Assembly: GCF_047495875.1 (NCBI RefSeq)
Contig: NC_092471.1
Location: forward strand, 19,051,001-19,115,000
Direction: 5' to 3'
Origin: Pithys albifrons albifrons
Lineage: Eukaryota; Chordata; Aves; Passeriformes; Thamnophilidae
DNA length: 64,000 bases
Under the pieces are notes generated by a model. The model was not told the origin of the DNA and did not search any database. It saw only the letters and a program-made list of their open reading frames with translations. Positions 23,522 through 35,153 of the stretch are shown piece by piece; position 1 is the stretch's first letter, and every line of letters begins with the position of its first letter. The position numbers and the translations under genes were made by a program.

Positions 23522-24358
23522 AGGCAGCCCTGGATGCTGCCCTTCCCTGGATCCTGCTCTCCCCTGCACCCTGCTCTCCCCTGGATTCTACCCTTCTCTG
23601 GACTGTGCTCTCCCCTGGATTCTGCCCTTCCCTGGATTCTGCTCTTCCCTGGATGCTGATCTCCCCTGGATTCTGCCCTTCCCTGGATTCTGCTCTTCTC
23701 TGGATGCTGATCTCCCCTGGATCCTGCTCTCTGCTGGATTCTGCTCTTCCCTGGATGCTGCTCTCCCCTGGATCCTTCTCTGCCCTGGATCCTGCTCTCC
23801 CCTGGATTCTGCCCTTCCCTGGATGCTGCTTTCCACTGCATCCTGCTCTCTGCTGGATTCTGCCCATCCCTGGATCCTGCTCTGCCCTGGATCCTGCCCT
23901 TCCCTGGATCCTGCCCTCCCCTGGCTGCTGCTCTCCCCTGCATCCTGCTCTCCCATGGATTCTGCCCATCCCTGGATGCTGCTCTCCCCTGGACCCTGCT
24001 CTCCCCTGGATTCTGCTCTTCCCTGGATGCTGCCCTTCCCTGGATGCTGCTCTCCCCTGGATGCTGCTCTCCCCTGGACCCTGCTCTCCCCTGGATTCTG
24101 CCCTTCCCTGGATGCTGCTCTCCCCTGGATCCTGCTCTCCCTGGATCCTGCCCTTCCCTGGATGTTGCTCTCCCTGGATCCTGCTCTTCTCTGGATCTTG
24201 CTTTCCCTGGATCCTGCCCTTCCCTGGATCCTGTCCTTCCCTGGATCCTGCCCTTCCCTGGATGCTGCTCTCCCTGGATCCTGCCCTTCCCTGGATGCTG
24301 CTCTCCCTGGATCCTGCCCTTCCCTGGATCCTGCTCTCCCTGGATCCTGCTCTCCTGG
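23522..24358. repeat. 17-bp pyrimidine-rich minisatellite, about 50 units
   Basis: The basic unit is 17 bp, of the form CCCTGGATYCTGCYCTT. The bases at the variable positions alternate to give dimer and trimer patterns (for example CTGGATTCTGCCCTTCC next to CTGGATGCTGCTCTCCC). Towards the right-hand end, units lacking one or two C residues produce a period of about 33 bp. The plus strand is C/T-rich. Because the unit lacks stop codons in any frame, three overlapping frames of 310-360 codons appear on both strands and should not be called as genes. Many units contain the BamHI-type site GGATCC. Confidence 0.95.
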
Positions 24359-24878
24359 CTCAGCTGAGCCCCACTGGGGCAGGTATCTGCATTCAGAGTC
24401 AGGCTGCAGATGACACCACGAACCACCACCAGCATCACCACCACCACCACCCCACCACCTGCCTCCTGAGGCTAATTCTCCAGGCTCGTGCCTCCATGTG
24501 AACACAGCCAACATCCTCACAAGTACAACAAGTCTGCCCCAGCTGCTAACAAGACTCTTTCTGCTTTTATTTTACTCTTCTAGATATTCTGCAGAGCACA
24601 AGCAAGTTTCTCTGTATAAATTGTAGGTGCTGGAAAACAAGGTGTTGAAATGACTTCGATTACACTAAAAGAATATCCCACTGTGTCCTTAGGGAAAGGA
24701 GAGAGGAGAGAAAACACATTTTCAAAAAAAAATTATACTGGCTCCTGCATAGACCTACTCGTACACTGGGGCAATGTTTGAAAAGAAAAATAAAACCAAA
24801 CACCTTTGTGCAAGTTCACAGAGGGGGAAGGTGACTCCAATGAGCAGCTTCAAACTCATCAGCAAAGCCAACAAAAAG
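24359..24878. other. Spacer with short CAC-rich run
   Basis: A (CAC/CAT)n-like run lies at about 24421-24462. The rest has no recognisable feature. Confidence 0.5.
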
Positions 24879-25056
24879 AATCATGGAATGGTTTAGGTTA
24901 GAAGGGATCTTAAAACTCATCTTGTCCCATTCCCTGCCACGGGCAGGGACACCTTCCACCAGCCCAGGTTGTTCCAAGCCCTGTACAACCTGGCCTTGGA
25001 CACTTCCAGGGATCCAGGGGCAGTCACAGCTTCTCTGGGCAACCTGTGCCAGTGCC
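24879..25056 (-). mobile_element. CR1: CR1 LINE 3' end, minus strand
   Basis: On plus: 'aatcatggaatggtttaggt', 'gggcagggacaccttccacc', 'ggttgttccaagccctgtac', 'gacacttccagggatcca' and 'cttctctgggcaacctgtgc'. It is a short 5'-truncated copy. Confidence 0.9.
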
Positions 25057-26597
25057 AGCCCCAAGCCTGGGATTGGGATGCTCTGCAGAAGGAGCAACCT
25101 GGGAGGTGGCAGCAGGAACAGGGAGCTCCAGGCTGTGGCTGCACAGCCACTCACACCAGATGCAACTCCAGGTGCCGTGGGAAGAGGCCGTTTCAGTTGA
25201 TTTATTTTGATCAAAATATCTGAATGTTTTGATTTTGAGTTCTTAATAAATTTTTTGCCCCAAATTTCTCATGGAGCTTCACCAGCTCCACTTACAGCAG
25301 CGCTTGTCACCCCATTGGGAAAAGACAGCAGGCATGGATTAATTCTTGAGGAAAGCTGCCTTCATGCCAATGCACTTGGCAATAGAGAATACAAGAAGAG
25401 CTATCCCAAAAATGCAGTATTTATGAGAGGAGTGGTTTCTAAAATTGTTTTCACTATGGATACCAAGAAGCACCACCTGATTCCTGACTCCTCTCTCCTG
25501 CATATGTTTTCATACGATTATTTTTAAGTGACGTGAGCATCTCTTTCACAGAACTCCAATTCAAAGCAAAGCAGTTCCAGCTGGACATCCAGCATGACTG
25601 GTTTCCAGAAGTCACTGAGGAGAGTTTGCAAATGGAAACTGCACTTTTATACCTACAGAAAAAAAATAAAACGTTGCCTGCAGAAACAGAGAGATTCTCT
25701 CAGTGTGGTTGTGATTCTAAGATTTAATTATCTCAGCCCAGAACTGCAGGTATCAATGCTTCAGAGATAAAGAACAAACAAGGCAATTATTCCCAGAACT
25801 CCTCCTTTTTCCCCTCTAACAATCGCCAGGGTTACAAACATGCCAAGGTCAAAGAATGTGTAATAAAGAAATTTATTTCCAATTGGAATGCACAGAAACC
25901 TTGCACTCTAATGGTGGAAGAGCAGTGGTGTGAAACTCAGCAGCACCCAGATTAATGCATGGCTAAAGATCATAAGGAGTAGCACAGAGCCGTGTCTGCA
26001 ACGACAAGGAAGAAAATTAACAAGATCTTTCCAACCAACCCCAACTCCTTCCCCCTCCAGTTTCCCGCTGAGCCGCCTCGTGGTGCCCAGCCCAGAGCTC
26101 TGCTGTCCATCAGCCATGTGGTGAGTGTGCCAGGGGTGGCTCCAGGCTCTGCAGGGATGTTCCAGGTGGGAACTTCCCAGGCTTCACCCTCTCCAATGCC
26201 AACAGAGCAGATCAGGGAGTAGAGAAAGCAAAGCCCTGTTGGTGGCAGCCTCAGAAGCTCCTAAAAGCAACACCAAACAGAGCTGAAACACCTTGTTCAA
26301 TTCCCTGGGCTTATTCCTGACCTGTCTGTGTTATCCCAGGACTCCACAGGGAACCTTTGTGGGCACCCCCCCAGCAGCACAGGCTGAAGCCACACACACC
26401 ACGAGGAGGGGGAGGCATTAGGCAGCAACTCAGCCCTTGCTGGTTCTTTACATGGACAACACAGGCAAGTGACTGGCACGAGGGCAATGGCACACAAGGT
26501 CCACTCTGTCACTTAAAATTGCCTAAAAAAAATAAAGATGTTGTTTATTTATTAAAATGAAAAGCCCAATTGTACACAACTATACTGAGATTAAAAC
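25057..26597. other. No feature recognised
   Basis: AT-rich single-copy DNA. A short A-rich stretch (CTAAAAAAAATAAAG) occurs near 26522. No exon or interspersed repeat is seen. Confidence 0.4.
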
Positions 26598-27041
26598 TGT
26601 GGGAATAAAGAAAGATTTCTGAGTTGAGAAAAAGGGTTTTAGAACACCAGACAAAGTTTTGAGGCCTGCTAGCAGGTGTGGGTTTAATTCTGTGAGCAAG
26701 AGACAAATAAGTAGCAAAAAACAAAGGAGATAAGAAGGCTTTGGGTTATTCAACTCATGGCAATGGAATGCTGGGAGATAACGTGGTCATAGCAATGGTG
26801 AACATTTGTCTAAAAGTGTCATCCAATTAAAGCTGTGATGAGTTTTACAGACACTGTAATTCAACCTATAGGATGAAGCTATGGGTGGGAAAAGGTAAGG
26901 GGTATATTCTGTAATTAAAAGTTAGAGGAGCTTTTACCTGTCTTTTTTCTCTCCATGGAGTTTTTGAATAAACTGTCTTTGGGTGTGACACCTCCAAGCT
27001 GTGGCCTAATTAATCTTTTCTCACCGCCAAGATTTAGTACA
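26598..27041 (+). mobile_element. Probable solo LTR of an endogenous retrovirus (not the ERVL-like type)
   Basis: About 444 bp starting TGTGGGAATAAAG and ending near TTTAGTACA, with LTR-like order. A TATA-like GGGGTATATTC lies at about 26899-26909, an AATAAA poly(A) signal at 26967-26972, and a U5-like stretch of about 70 bp follows. AAAC stands directly before the start (26594-26597) and again at 27041-27044, but this would place the end one base before the canonical CA, so the target duplication is uncertain. There is no gag, pol or env next to it. Only one copy is in the window, so it cannot be confirmed internally. Confidence 0.5.
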
Positions 27042-27582
27042 AACTCACACAATCACACGTTTACATAAAACTACCCATGCCCTACCTCCAACATAGCAAA
27101 GCCTCCAGCATCTGATTTTTCTGCAGCACCAAATCATAATATTTTCAGATATAAAGGCTGGAAAAGTGTAATTTGGTCTAAAATAGGGGTAATACCCTAC
27201 ATATGCCTGTGGCCTGAAACCTACAGCCATAACACTGCACTACAGCAAACTGTTAACTGCTTACAGCCCAAAGGAAACTCAGAGGGAAAATAATGATTTC
27301 AACTGTTTCAAGTTTTATCCTTCAGACTTCTTAAAAACAGCAGAACTTTTCCTTCAAACAGATACATTTCCTTGCTATTCAGATTGCAACGCTATTTGAC
27401 TCAGACTTTCCAGCTGGTTTCCTCTTCCTCTCAGCCAGAGCCCAAACAAGAAAGTTTTTGTCATCAAAGTTATATATTTGAGGAGTTTGTGAGAACAGCC
27501 AAACTGTTCAGAGGAAATTTTATGCAAAACACGCATATTTAGGAAAAAGAACATGGACTGTATTTATAACAACTTTCGTGCA
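27042..27582. other. No feature recognised
   Basis: AT-rich DNA between the LTR-like segment and a CR1. I see nothing assignable. Confidence 0.4.
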
Positions 27583-28415
27583 GGAGCATCTTCCCTGTGC
27601 TGGCTCTACTGAGGCACCTCCAACGTGGGGTCAGCTTTGGGTCCCTCACTCCAAGCAGGACATTGAGGAGCTGGAGAGTGTCCAGGGCAGGGAACGGAGC
27701 TGAGAAGGGGCTGGAGAGTGTCCAGGGAAGGGAATGGAGCTGGGGAGGGGCTGGAGAGTGTCCAGGGCAGGGAATGGAGCTGGGAAGGGGCTGGAGAGTG
27801 TCCAGGGAAGGGAACGGAGCTGGGAAGGGGCTGGAGAGTGTGCAGAGAAGGGAACAGAGATGGGAAGGGGCTGGAGAGTGTCCAGGGAAGGGAATGGAGC
27901 TGGGAAGGGGCTGGAGAGTGTGCGGAGAAGGGAATGGAGCTGGAAAGGGGCTGGAGAGTGTCCAGGGAAGGGAATGGAGCTGGAAAGGGGCTGGAGAGTG
28001 TCCAGGGAAGGGAATGGAGCTGGGGAGGGGCTGGAGAGTGTCCAGGGAAGGGAATGGAGCTGGGGAGGGGCCGGAGAGTGTCCAGGGCAGGGAATGGAGC
28101 TGGGGAGGGGCCGGAGAGTGTGCAGAGAAGGGAACGGAGCTGGGGAGGGGCTGGAGAGTGTGCAGAGAAGGGAACGGAGCTGGGGAGGGGCTGGAGAGTG
28201 TGCAGAGAAGGGAACGGAGCTGGGAAGGGGCAGCAGGAGCATCTGAGGGAGCTGGGGGGGCTCAGCCTGGAGAAAAGGAGGTGCAGGGGGGACCTTCTCT
28301 CCTTACAATTCCCTGCCAGGAAGAGGGAGCCAGGTGGGTGTGGGGCTCTGCTCCAGGGAACAAGAAATGGCCAGGGGAGGTGTAAGGTAGGTATTAAGGG
28401 GAAATTTCTTCAACC
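27583..28415 (+). mobile_element. CR1: CR1 LINE fragment carrying a 40-bp tandem array
   Basis: Plus-strand CR1. The 5' side, from 'gcatcttccctgtgctggct' through 'actccaagcaggacattgag', matches the inverted flank of array A1 at 8455-8525. Segment A is then expanded to 14 units (27671-28230). After it come 'atctgagggagctggggggg', 'ctcagcctggagaaaaggag', the 'ttacaattccctgccagg' part, 'gaaatggccaggggaggt' (segment B, present once) and 'attaaggggaaatttcttc'. No intact coding frame remains, and the 3' tail is not recognisable beyond about 28415. Confidence 0.85.
27671..28230 (+). repeat. 40-bp minisatellite A2 inside CR1, 14 units
   Basis: Fourteen units start exactly every 40 bp (27671, 27711 ... 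28191), each with CTGGAGAGTGTCCAGGGAAG followed by GGAATGGAGCTGGGAAGGGG or close variants. The unit is the reverse complement of array A1. Variants GTGCAGAGAAGG and GAGCTGGGGAGGGG cluster at the right-hand end, so expansion was probably local. G-runs such as GGGGAGGGG on plus could form quadruplexes. Frames such as 27597-28385 are array translations. Confidence 0.95.
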
Positions 28416-29317
28416 ACTCCTTCCAGCCACTGGATATGCCCTTACACAATGACACTGGACCTGCCATTACACACAGCCCCAGGCACTTCTGCTCTCCTTT
28501 GCTGGTGAGTCCCTGCTGGGCTGAGTCCCTGTGGCTGCTTTCACGACAGGAAAAAGTGTGGGTGGGCTCACTTTGCTTTGGCTGTGTGCATCACAACTTG
28601 CTCACTGGCACATGCACAGTCTCTAGGCTGTGTTCTCAACTTTTTTTAAAATCCAAAAGTCTGAATTTCTTGCAAAAAATTCCACCCATTGACTGCTCTG
28701 TGTTTGGCAGGGAAGGCAAAAGGAATAAATAGAGGATGGAGAATTTAGGCTGGATTAAAAAAACAACCCAGTATCTTTGCTCCAAATCATAACTTTACTA
28801 GAATAATATTGCAAATTAAAATGACACAAATTTAATGATATGTGTTTGAACTTTGCCAGTCTCTCCCAGCAGGGTGAGACCAGCTCCTGAGCCTGGCTCC
28901 CACACACAGCCTGATCCCAGGGATTCCAGAGGGCACCTTTGCTCTCCACAGCTCAGGCTCCAACTAACAGACCCCACTGACAGACTCTCCCAAGAACTTC
29001 TCATATTCAGTCAGCAAGTTTAAGCCAAGAAACATGAATTTTTAGCAACAAGGTATCTCCTAGAGCACAGGAGACATGCAAAGCTCAGCCAACATTCTAC
29101 AAGTCCATTTCTGCTGGGCTTTGGGCACACTACACGCCTACAACACGGGCAAGCAAACAGAAGTAGCAGCAAAAAAGCTCTATTTTTTGGTTGAAATCCA
29201 CCCCTGCTGCAGAAGGAGGGAGGCACCACCTTTCCCAGGCACAGCTGCAGGGCTGCCAGACACGGTCACGTTCTCAGCAGGCCATGCCCCACCACACAGA
29301 TGACAAAACAAACCAGA
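28416..29317. other. No feature recognised
   Basis: Single-copy DNA with short overlapping chance frames on both strands. No exon or repeat is recognised. Confidence 0.4.
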
Positions 29318-29593
29318 GGAGACAGAGCTAGAACAAGGGGAATGGCTTCTCACAGACAGAGGGCAGGGTTAGATGGGACATTGGGAAGAAATTCCTTCCT
29401 GTGAGGGTGGGCAGGCCCTGGCACACGTGCCCAGAGAATTTGTGACTGCCTCATCCCTGGAAGTGTCCAAGGCCAGGTTGGACAGGGCTTGGAGTAACCT
29501 GGGACAGTGGAAGGTGTCCCTGCCCATGGCAGGGGGTGGCACTGGATGGGCTTTAAGGCTCCTCCAGCCCAAACCATTCTGGGATTTTCTGAA
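29318..29593 (+). mobile_element. CR1: CR1 LINE 3' region, plus strand
   Basis: From 'gaacaaggggaatggcttct' through 'gaagaaattccttcctgtga', 'gggtgggcaggccctggcac', 'tggaagtgtccaaggccagg' and 'gtgtccctgcccatggcagg' to 'ccagcccaaaccattctggg'. It is 5'-truncated and non-coding. Confidence 0.9.
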
Positions 29594-32500
29594 GGGTGGG
29601 TGCATCAAGGAAGATGAGAAGGATGAGGAAAGCTGAGGGGCTGTGCTGAGCTCCAGCCCCAAACCAAAGCACTCTCCCTGCACAGAACAGTGGGGTAAAT
29701 CCCAGCAGTGTGACTGCAAAGTGACTCACATTAGTGTCACATTAGTGTCACCAGCACTGCAGGCCTCCTGCCAGGAGCCTCTGGCTCCATTATTTTCTTT
29801 GCACAGGGGCAGCAGCAGAGATGTCACCACCATTCCCAGCAGAGCAGGAAAGTAACAATGGGGGAATGCACCAAAGCCTGGCTGGAGAACTGTGGGATGA
29901 AGAGCAGCACTTTCTACCTCCTGAGCCAGACAGTCCCTGCTTCTTCCTTTCCTGGGGAGAGAGACTCATCCCTGACTGAGTGTCTCTTATTACAGCGACA
30001 ATTCTCCACTTCTCCCTGGGGATCAGCCACATGGAGCTCTCTCTCTCTCTTGTTGTTGTTGCAGCTGCTGTTAAACTGTGCTCACCCATCGATCCACACC
30101 TGAAAAACCTTCAGGAAGCACATGCTGCTGGCTGAGCCCCGCCAGGAGGGGGGAGGGACCTTCCATGTCCTGCCAAAGGAAAGCTCCTCTGACCCTCTTC
30201 CTACACCCTGGGACGGTTCATGTGACCTTTGGACCAGTGAGAGATGGAAAGGGTGGAAAAGTGGGTGAAACAAAAAGTTCTTCTCATTCTCTACCTGAAC
30301 TGCTCTTTGTGCAGGGATCATTTTGGGTGTGATGACTCAGCCACGCACAACCACATCAGGCACTCTTCACAAACCAAGAGTCTACACCAGCCACCTACTT
30401 GTTTTGTCTTTAAAATCAGGCAAATATAGGAGATCAAGGTTTAGGGTGTTGATTTCAGACCTCAGGTTGCCAAGGACATTTTTAAGGTGTCTGAAGGCAT
30501 CACCATTCTCCTGTCAGGCCACTCTGCAGATGCTGCCAAGAGTGCACCCTCACATCTGTGGAAGCACCTCATGGGAGCCACCTCCATGAAGCCCCTGGCT
30601 TGACTGGGCCCCACAGGGGCAGAAGGAGACCACAGCTGCCCACCACGGTCCAGGGAGCAAGGAAAGAATCACCATGACCAAGTTTGGCATTGCCCCTCAA
30701 TGGTTTTCTCAAGTTAAAAACCAAATGATGCACAGAAATTACCAGCACCAGCTCCCAGGGGAGAGATTTCCTCCTGCTGTACAAACTGCTCCCAGGTACT
30801 GCAGACAGGCAGATTTTTCATGTATTACCACAGAAAGGCAGTCCCTGATAACAATAACACAATTCCTGGCACTTCCAAAAGGCTGTTCACAACCCCAGCT
30901 CCAGATGTACAGCGCCTTCTCCAGCTGCTGCACAACCAGCAGCATTTTCAGCCTCTTCCACAGCCCTGGAAGGAGACAGACATGAATTCAGTCTGCCTGA
31001 AACCTCCTTTCTTCAGCAAAACACCACCAGACACAGCTCTGACCTGCTGCTTCCAGCGGTGCCTGAGTAGCTGTGCCTGGTTTTGTTTTCCAGAGGGACT
31101 CGGAGCCCGCAGCCCCCAGAGCACACACACAAAGGAGGGAGGACCACCACGGCTTCTCCAAAGGGGATGGAGTTCCTGAGGTCTGCACCAGCGTGCCACA
31201 AAGGTCACCTCATTACTGCAGTGCTGGTGGCAGGGGGAGAGCAGCTACGGGTTAAAATATTTGGAAAATAAACGGGTTTGCTAATTCGTTTTTATTCTGT
31301 AGGAAAATGTAAATTGGGTGCAAAAATAAAACAAACAGAAGAGGCCTAATTATTTATACAGGCATTTTAATCAAACAATGAATAGCACACAGCAACCTTC
31401 TACATCAATTAATAAAGCTGGCTTCTGCAAAACAAAAGAGTTACACCATGTGCCCTAATTATAAAATCCAGCCTGGAGATGCTGCTTTTTTGTTTCCCTG
31501 CCCCCATACACCTGGTTTAATACATCCCCACTGCATTCCTGAGCTGAGGACACTCGTTAGCCCCACTCTCTAGTTACAAATTCATTACTGTGCTGCATTT
31601 TTCCTCCCGGCTCTGGCAGTAGGAGTGGTCACACTGCAGCACTCGGAGGCAAACCAGCAGCTAATTGAAGGCAGGGGCTGGGGGCACTGAGAGGAGGCTC
31701 TGCCTCCCTTTCTCTGCGCAGGAGGCAGCTGCTTCCACTTCAGCTCAGCACATTGCAGGAGATGAGGGGGAAAGAGGAGCTATTACATGTTTGCACTGGA
31801 TTCCAGGAGCCACCTCGATGTTGTGCACTAACGGAACGCGCTTTACAAGGTGTTTCTTCCCGTCTTACCTTGGGCTTCACTCCATCAAACGTCGGTCACC
31901 ATGTGACCAAAGTGGCTCAAGATGAGCTGTCTCCTTTTTGCCAAACCAGTGCCTGTGCCCTCTGAGAGCTGCACCGGCCCCGTGGCTCCCAGCACAGCCC
32001 CAGGGCAGGGGTTTGGGCTCAGCCTCGGTGCAGCAGGGCAGGACTGGCAGCACCTTCAGGCAGACAGTCCAAGCTGAAGAGCCCAAGAGTTAAACGCATT
32101 TTGTCCCCAGTCTCACAAGGTTTGGGGTGCAGTGGATGCTGCTCGTTTATTTTCAAGTAGCAGCAACAAAAGGCAATATAAAAATTGCTATGCCTGTTCA
32201 GAATTGTGGCATTAACCACAAGTTAGTGAATATTTTATGAATGAACCATCTCAAACCCACTTCTCTGGGGCTCAGGAACACATGGTTTGACCCAGGGCAC
32301 ATGGAAAGTCAGGCTATTAAGCCAGAACACACTCCTGCCCTGGGCTCATTCTGCCCTTTAAAAAGCATAAATGAATCTTTCCCCCATTCACATCTAAACA
32401 AACACAAAATACACCCAGGAACTCAGAAAATGTCTCAATTCATGTTTTCAAAGCACCTCTCTCTGCTCCCTGCAGCCCACTGGTGGGGAATTCCATGTGT

Positions 32501-32644
32501 AAGGGTTTCCCAGGAGGGATAAATCTCCCCTGGGAAGGTAAAAACGTGGGAAAACACGGCAAGGAGGATACCTGGGAAGTGAGGAAACCCGGGCACTGGA
32601 GGACACGAGCCCGGGCTGGGCTTCCCACCAGACATGTGTGTGAG
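29594..32644. other. No gene recognised; one segment CNE-like
   Basis: 31245-31400 is complex AT-rich sequence with TAATT and TCAATTAATAAAG cores and could be a conserved element. At 29724-29753 a 12-bp CACATTAGTGTC motif is repeated about two times. A run of CT dinucleotides followed by TTGTTGTTGTTG lies at about 30038-30061. I identified no exon. Confidence 0.35.
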
Positions 32645-33366
32645 TGTCCCAGTTCAGCAGGTGGGAGCAGTTTATCCCTGGGTGGGTGTGACCAAAGCTG
32701 TGCATTCTAAACCCTCTGGGCCATTGCCCAGCAACTGTTCCCAATGGCCCATTGGCAGCAGCTGCCCAGGGCACAGCTGAGCCCTCAGGCTGGGAGCTGG
32801 CTGGGAAAGAAGCCTGGCAGAGGAGCTGGGAGAACTGCCCTGCAGGGACTCCTTGGCACCTCCACACCCACCTGAGGGCTCAGCTCTGCTCATAGACCAG
32901 CAACCATTCCAAAATCCCCCCTGACTGCCAGAGTCAGATCCCCCAGTGTGGAACTCCCTGCCCTGGGGGAGGGACTGGGGGCTCCCACCCAAACCTGAGG
33001 GGATACAGTCTTGGTGGGTTTTGGGACTGGGGAACCACTGGTTGGATCCAGAGGAGGAGCAGACCCTGGCCAGGAGGAGCCCACCACTCTCCACCAGACT
33101 GTGCCATCATCTGCACCAACAAGTTTGTCCCTTCCTTTTCCTTTGGACTCGGCGGAACCACGTGGGGGCTCAGCACAGGGGCCACCAAACCCCCCTGTGT
33201 TTGTGCCCCAGGGGGTGGGTTACACTGCTGGGTTTGTGGGGCAAAACCCATTTTCTGTTTGTGCCATTGCATTTATTGTAATATTGTTATTAAATTGTAA
33301 CTCTGCCTTCTAATTTCTTTCCTGTTGGGTTTGTTTCTCCTGCCAGTTTACCTTTAAACCAGCACA
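32645..33366 (+). mobile_element. Solo LTR, ERVL-like, copy 1
   Basis: This 722-bp copy starts TGTCCCAGTTCAGCAGG and ends TTTACCTTTAAACCAGCACA, giving the TG...CA termini of a retroviral LTR. It shares its full length with the copies at 36805 and 57382. Near the 3' end it has 'gcatttattgtaatattgtt' followed by 'attaaattgtaa', where polyadenylation signals are expected. The flanks GTGAG/GAGGG match at only 3 of 5 bases, so the target duplication is decayed or absent. No primer-binding site or internal viral gene follows. The TGTCC...AAACCA(C/G)... termini resemble known avian ERVL LTRs. Confidence 0.8.
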
Positions 33367-34754
33367 GAGGGCAGCTCCATGCCCACCACAGGTACCACTG
33401 GCAGGGAAGAACAGCTCTGTCTACATTCACAACACCTCCATCAACCTCCAGGGAGCCAGGACCATCCTCTGGATGCTCATCCAGAGCCCCTGCTCCTCTC
33501 CGAGTCCACGAACCCTGTTGGCACTGCCAGGACTCCACAGCTCCTGCTCAATTAGGCCAAGCTCAAAGCTTTGGGCACATCCACTCGCCCAGCTGCACAA
33601 CTGGGGTATCAGCACAGAGTGTTTGCAGGACTATTTCTGAAAAGGACAGCCCTTATTTTGTGTTCAGCGTTGCAGAACATCTAAAAATGGTGATGAAGTC
33701 AGACCACCATTTATCCACACAAATGGAAAAATATTTCTGTAAAATAAATCTAAATCCGAGAGACAGACTTGCTTTTGTCTCTTTTAGCAGCACGAGGCAA
33801 GAGCCTGATAAATTAATTGCAAAGATTTCACACTGGAAAAATCACACTCATTTAATAAATTTGGTCTAAATATTAATCTAGAAGAAGTTTTACATGCTGA
33901 AGAGTTTGGGGTAGAGAACTTTAAAACCCAAAATGTGTGTTTTCAGATTATGTTCCATTTTGCAACAGGTAGGGCTGGTAAACAGCAACAAAAATGGTGA
34001 TTATCCTTGGCTGGCACCTTCCTGAAACCACCCGGATTTCCTTGGAGCGAGTCCTTCATGCAGAAGTCAGGCACTGCAGTGCCAATTCTGCATGTGGTAC
34101 TTTCCACAAGGCACAAAAATACAAATATAGAAATGCAACTGCAGTTGAAATCAGTAAGAAAATAAATAGATTTTTGAAGCACACCAAATGTAATCAGATA
34201 CTATTGAAGTTCAATTATTCTTTGTTATCTTTAAAAAATTTTGTTAATATGTATTTGATCTCCTAGAGAATATCACTCAATTAGAAAGCTCTCCAAATTT
34301 CAGAACTGATGCTTATGTGGAGTCAGTGAAAATGTTCAAAAATATGTTTGTCAGCTCCTGTTGCATAACAGACTGTGGCAAAGGAAAAGCAAGTTGCACC
34401 CTCAGTGCCTGCAATTCTGAATTACCAACATGAGTCATGTTTGGAGGTACCTTCTGCCCTAACTCTGAGTTGTAAAGTTTAAACAATAGAGTTTTCAACA
34501 CCCCTGGCACTGACAACAACCATGGAGAGACACCGGCAGAATCCTTGACAGGGGAGCAGAAAACATCTTCCCCCTGATACGTCTTGACATTGCAATCCCA
34601 AGAAATAGTGGAAAAATCAGAAGCAGCTCCCCAGTTCTTGCTCTTAACTCCAAATCTGGGTGTGTGACACGGGCTGTGCCAGTGGCACCAGCTGCCACCC
34701 CTGGGCCTGTCCACACCGGTGGGGCAAACAGATGCTCCAATGTCACCAGTTCAG
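33367..34754. other. Single-copy DNA, part CNE-like; no proviral interior
   Basis: There are no gag, pol or env-like frames between the two LTRs. 33660-33880 and 34130-34270 are complex AT-rich sequence with AATAAAT and TTAATTG cores. Nothing coding is recognised. Confidence 0.35.
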
Positions 34755-35153
34755 GGTGAGATGGAGCCCCTCTGCTCTGGAGCCAGGCTGGGGGAGCTGG
34801 GATTGTTCAGTCTGGAGAAGAGAAGGCTCCAGGGAGACCTCAGGGCCCCTTCCAGTGCCTAAAGGGGCTCCAAGGGAGCTGGAGAGGGACTTGGAACAAG
34901 GGCCTGGAGGGACAGGACACAGGGAATGGCTTCCACTGCCAGAGGGCAGGGATAGATTGGGAAGGAATTCCTGGCTGTGAGGGTGGGCAGGCCCTGGAAC
35001 AGGTTGCCCAGAGAAGCTGTGGCTGCCCCATCGTTGGAAGTGTCCATGGCCAAGCTGGACAGGGCTTGGAGCAACCTGGGCTGGTGGGAGGTGTCTGGAT
35101 TGTACTGGATGATCCTTAAGTTCCCTTTCAGTCCAAACCACTCTGTGATTCCA
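34755..35153 (+). mobile_element. CR1: CR1 LINE 3' region, plus strand
   Basis: 'ggagccaggctgggggagct', 'gttcagtctggagaagagaa', 'ctccagggagacctcagggc', 'tgagggtgggcaggccctgg', 'gaagctgtggctgccccatc' and the 3' 'actggatgatccttaagttc' through CTCTGTGATTCCAC. It is 5'-truncated and lacks the 'ccctgcccatggcagg' box, which is replaced by a short deletion. Confidence 0.9.

Noticed and set aside
23368..24520. 310-360-codon frames with repeated motifs on both strands
   Set aside because: They coincide with the 17-bp array, and the frames shift with unit length changes.
27597..28452. Frames of about 240-260 codons with glycine/glutamate-rich 40-residue repeats
   Set aside because: Forty residues equal three 40-bp CR1-derived units. 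They are repeat translations. The same applies to 7765-8613, 10335-11045 and 48419-49374.
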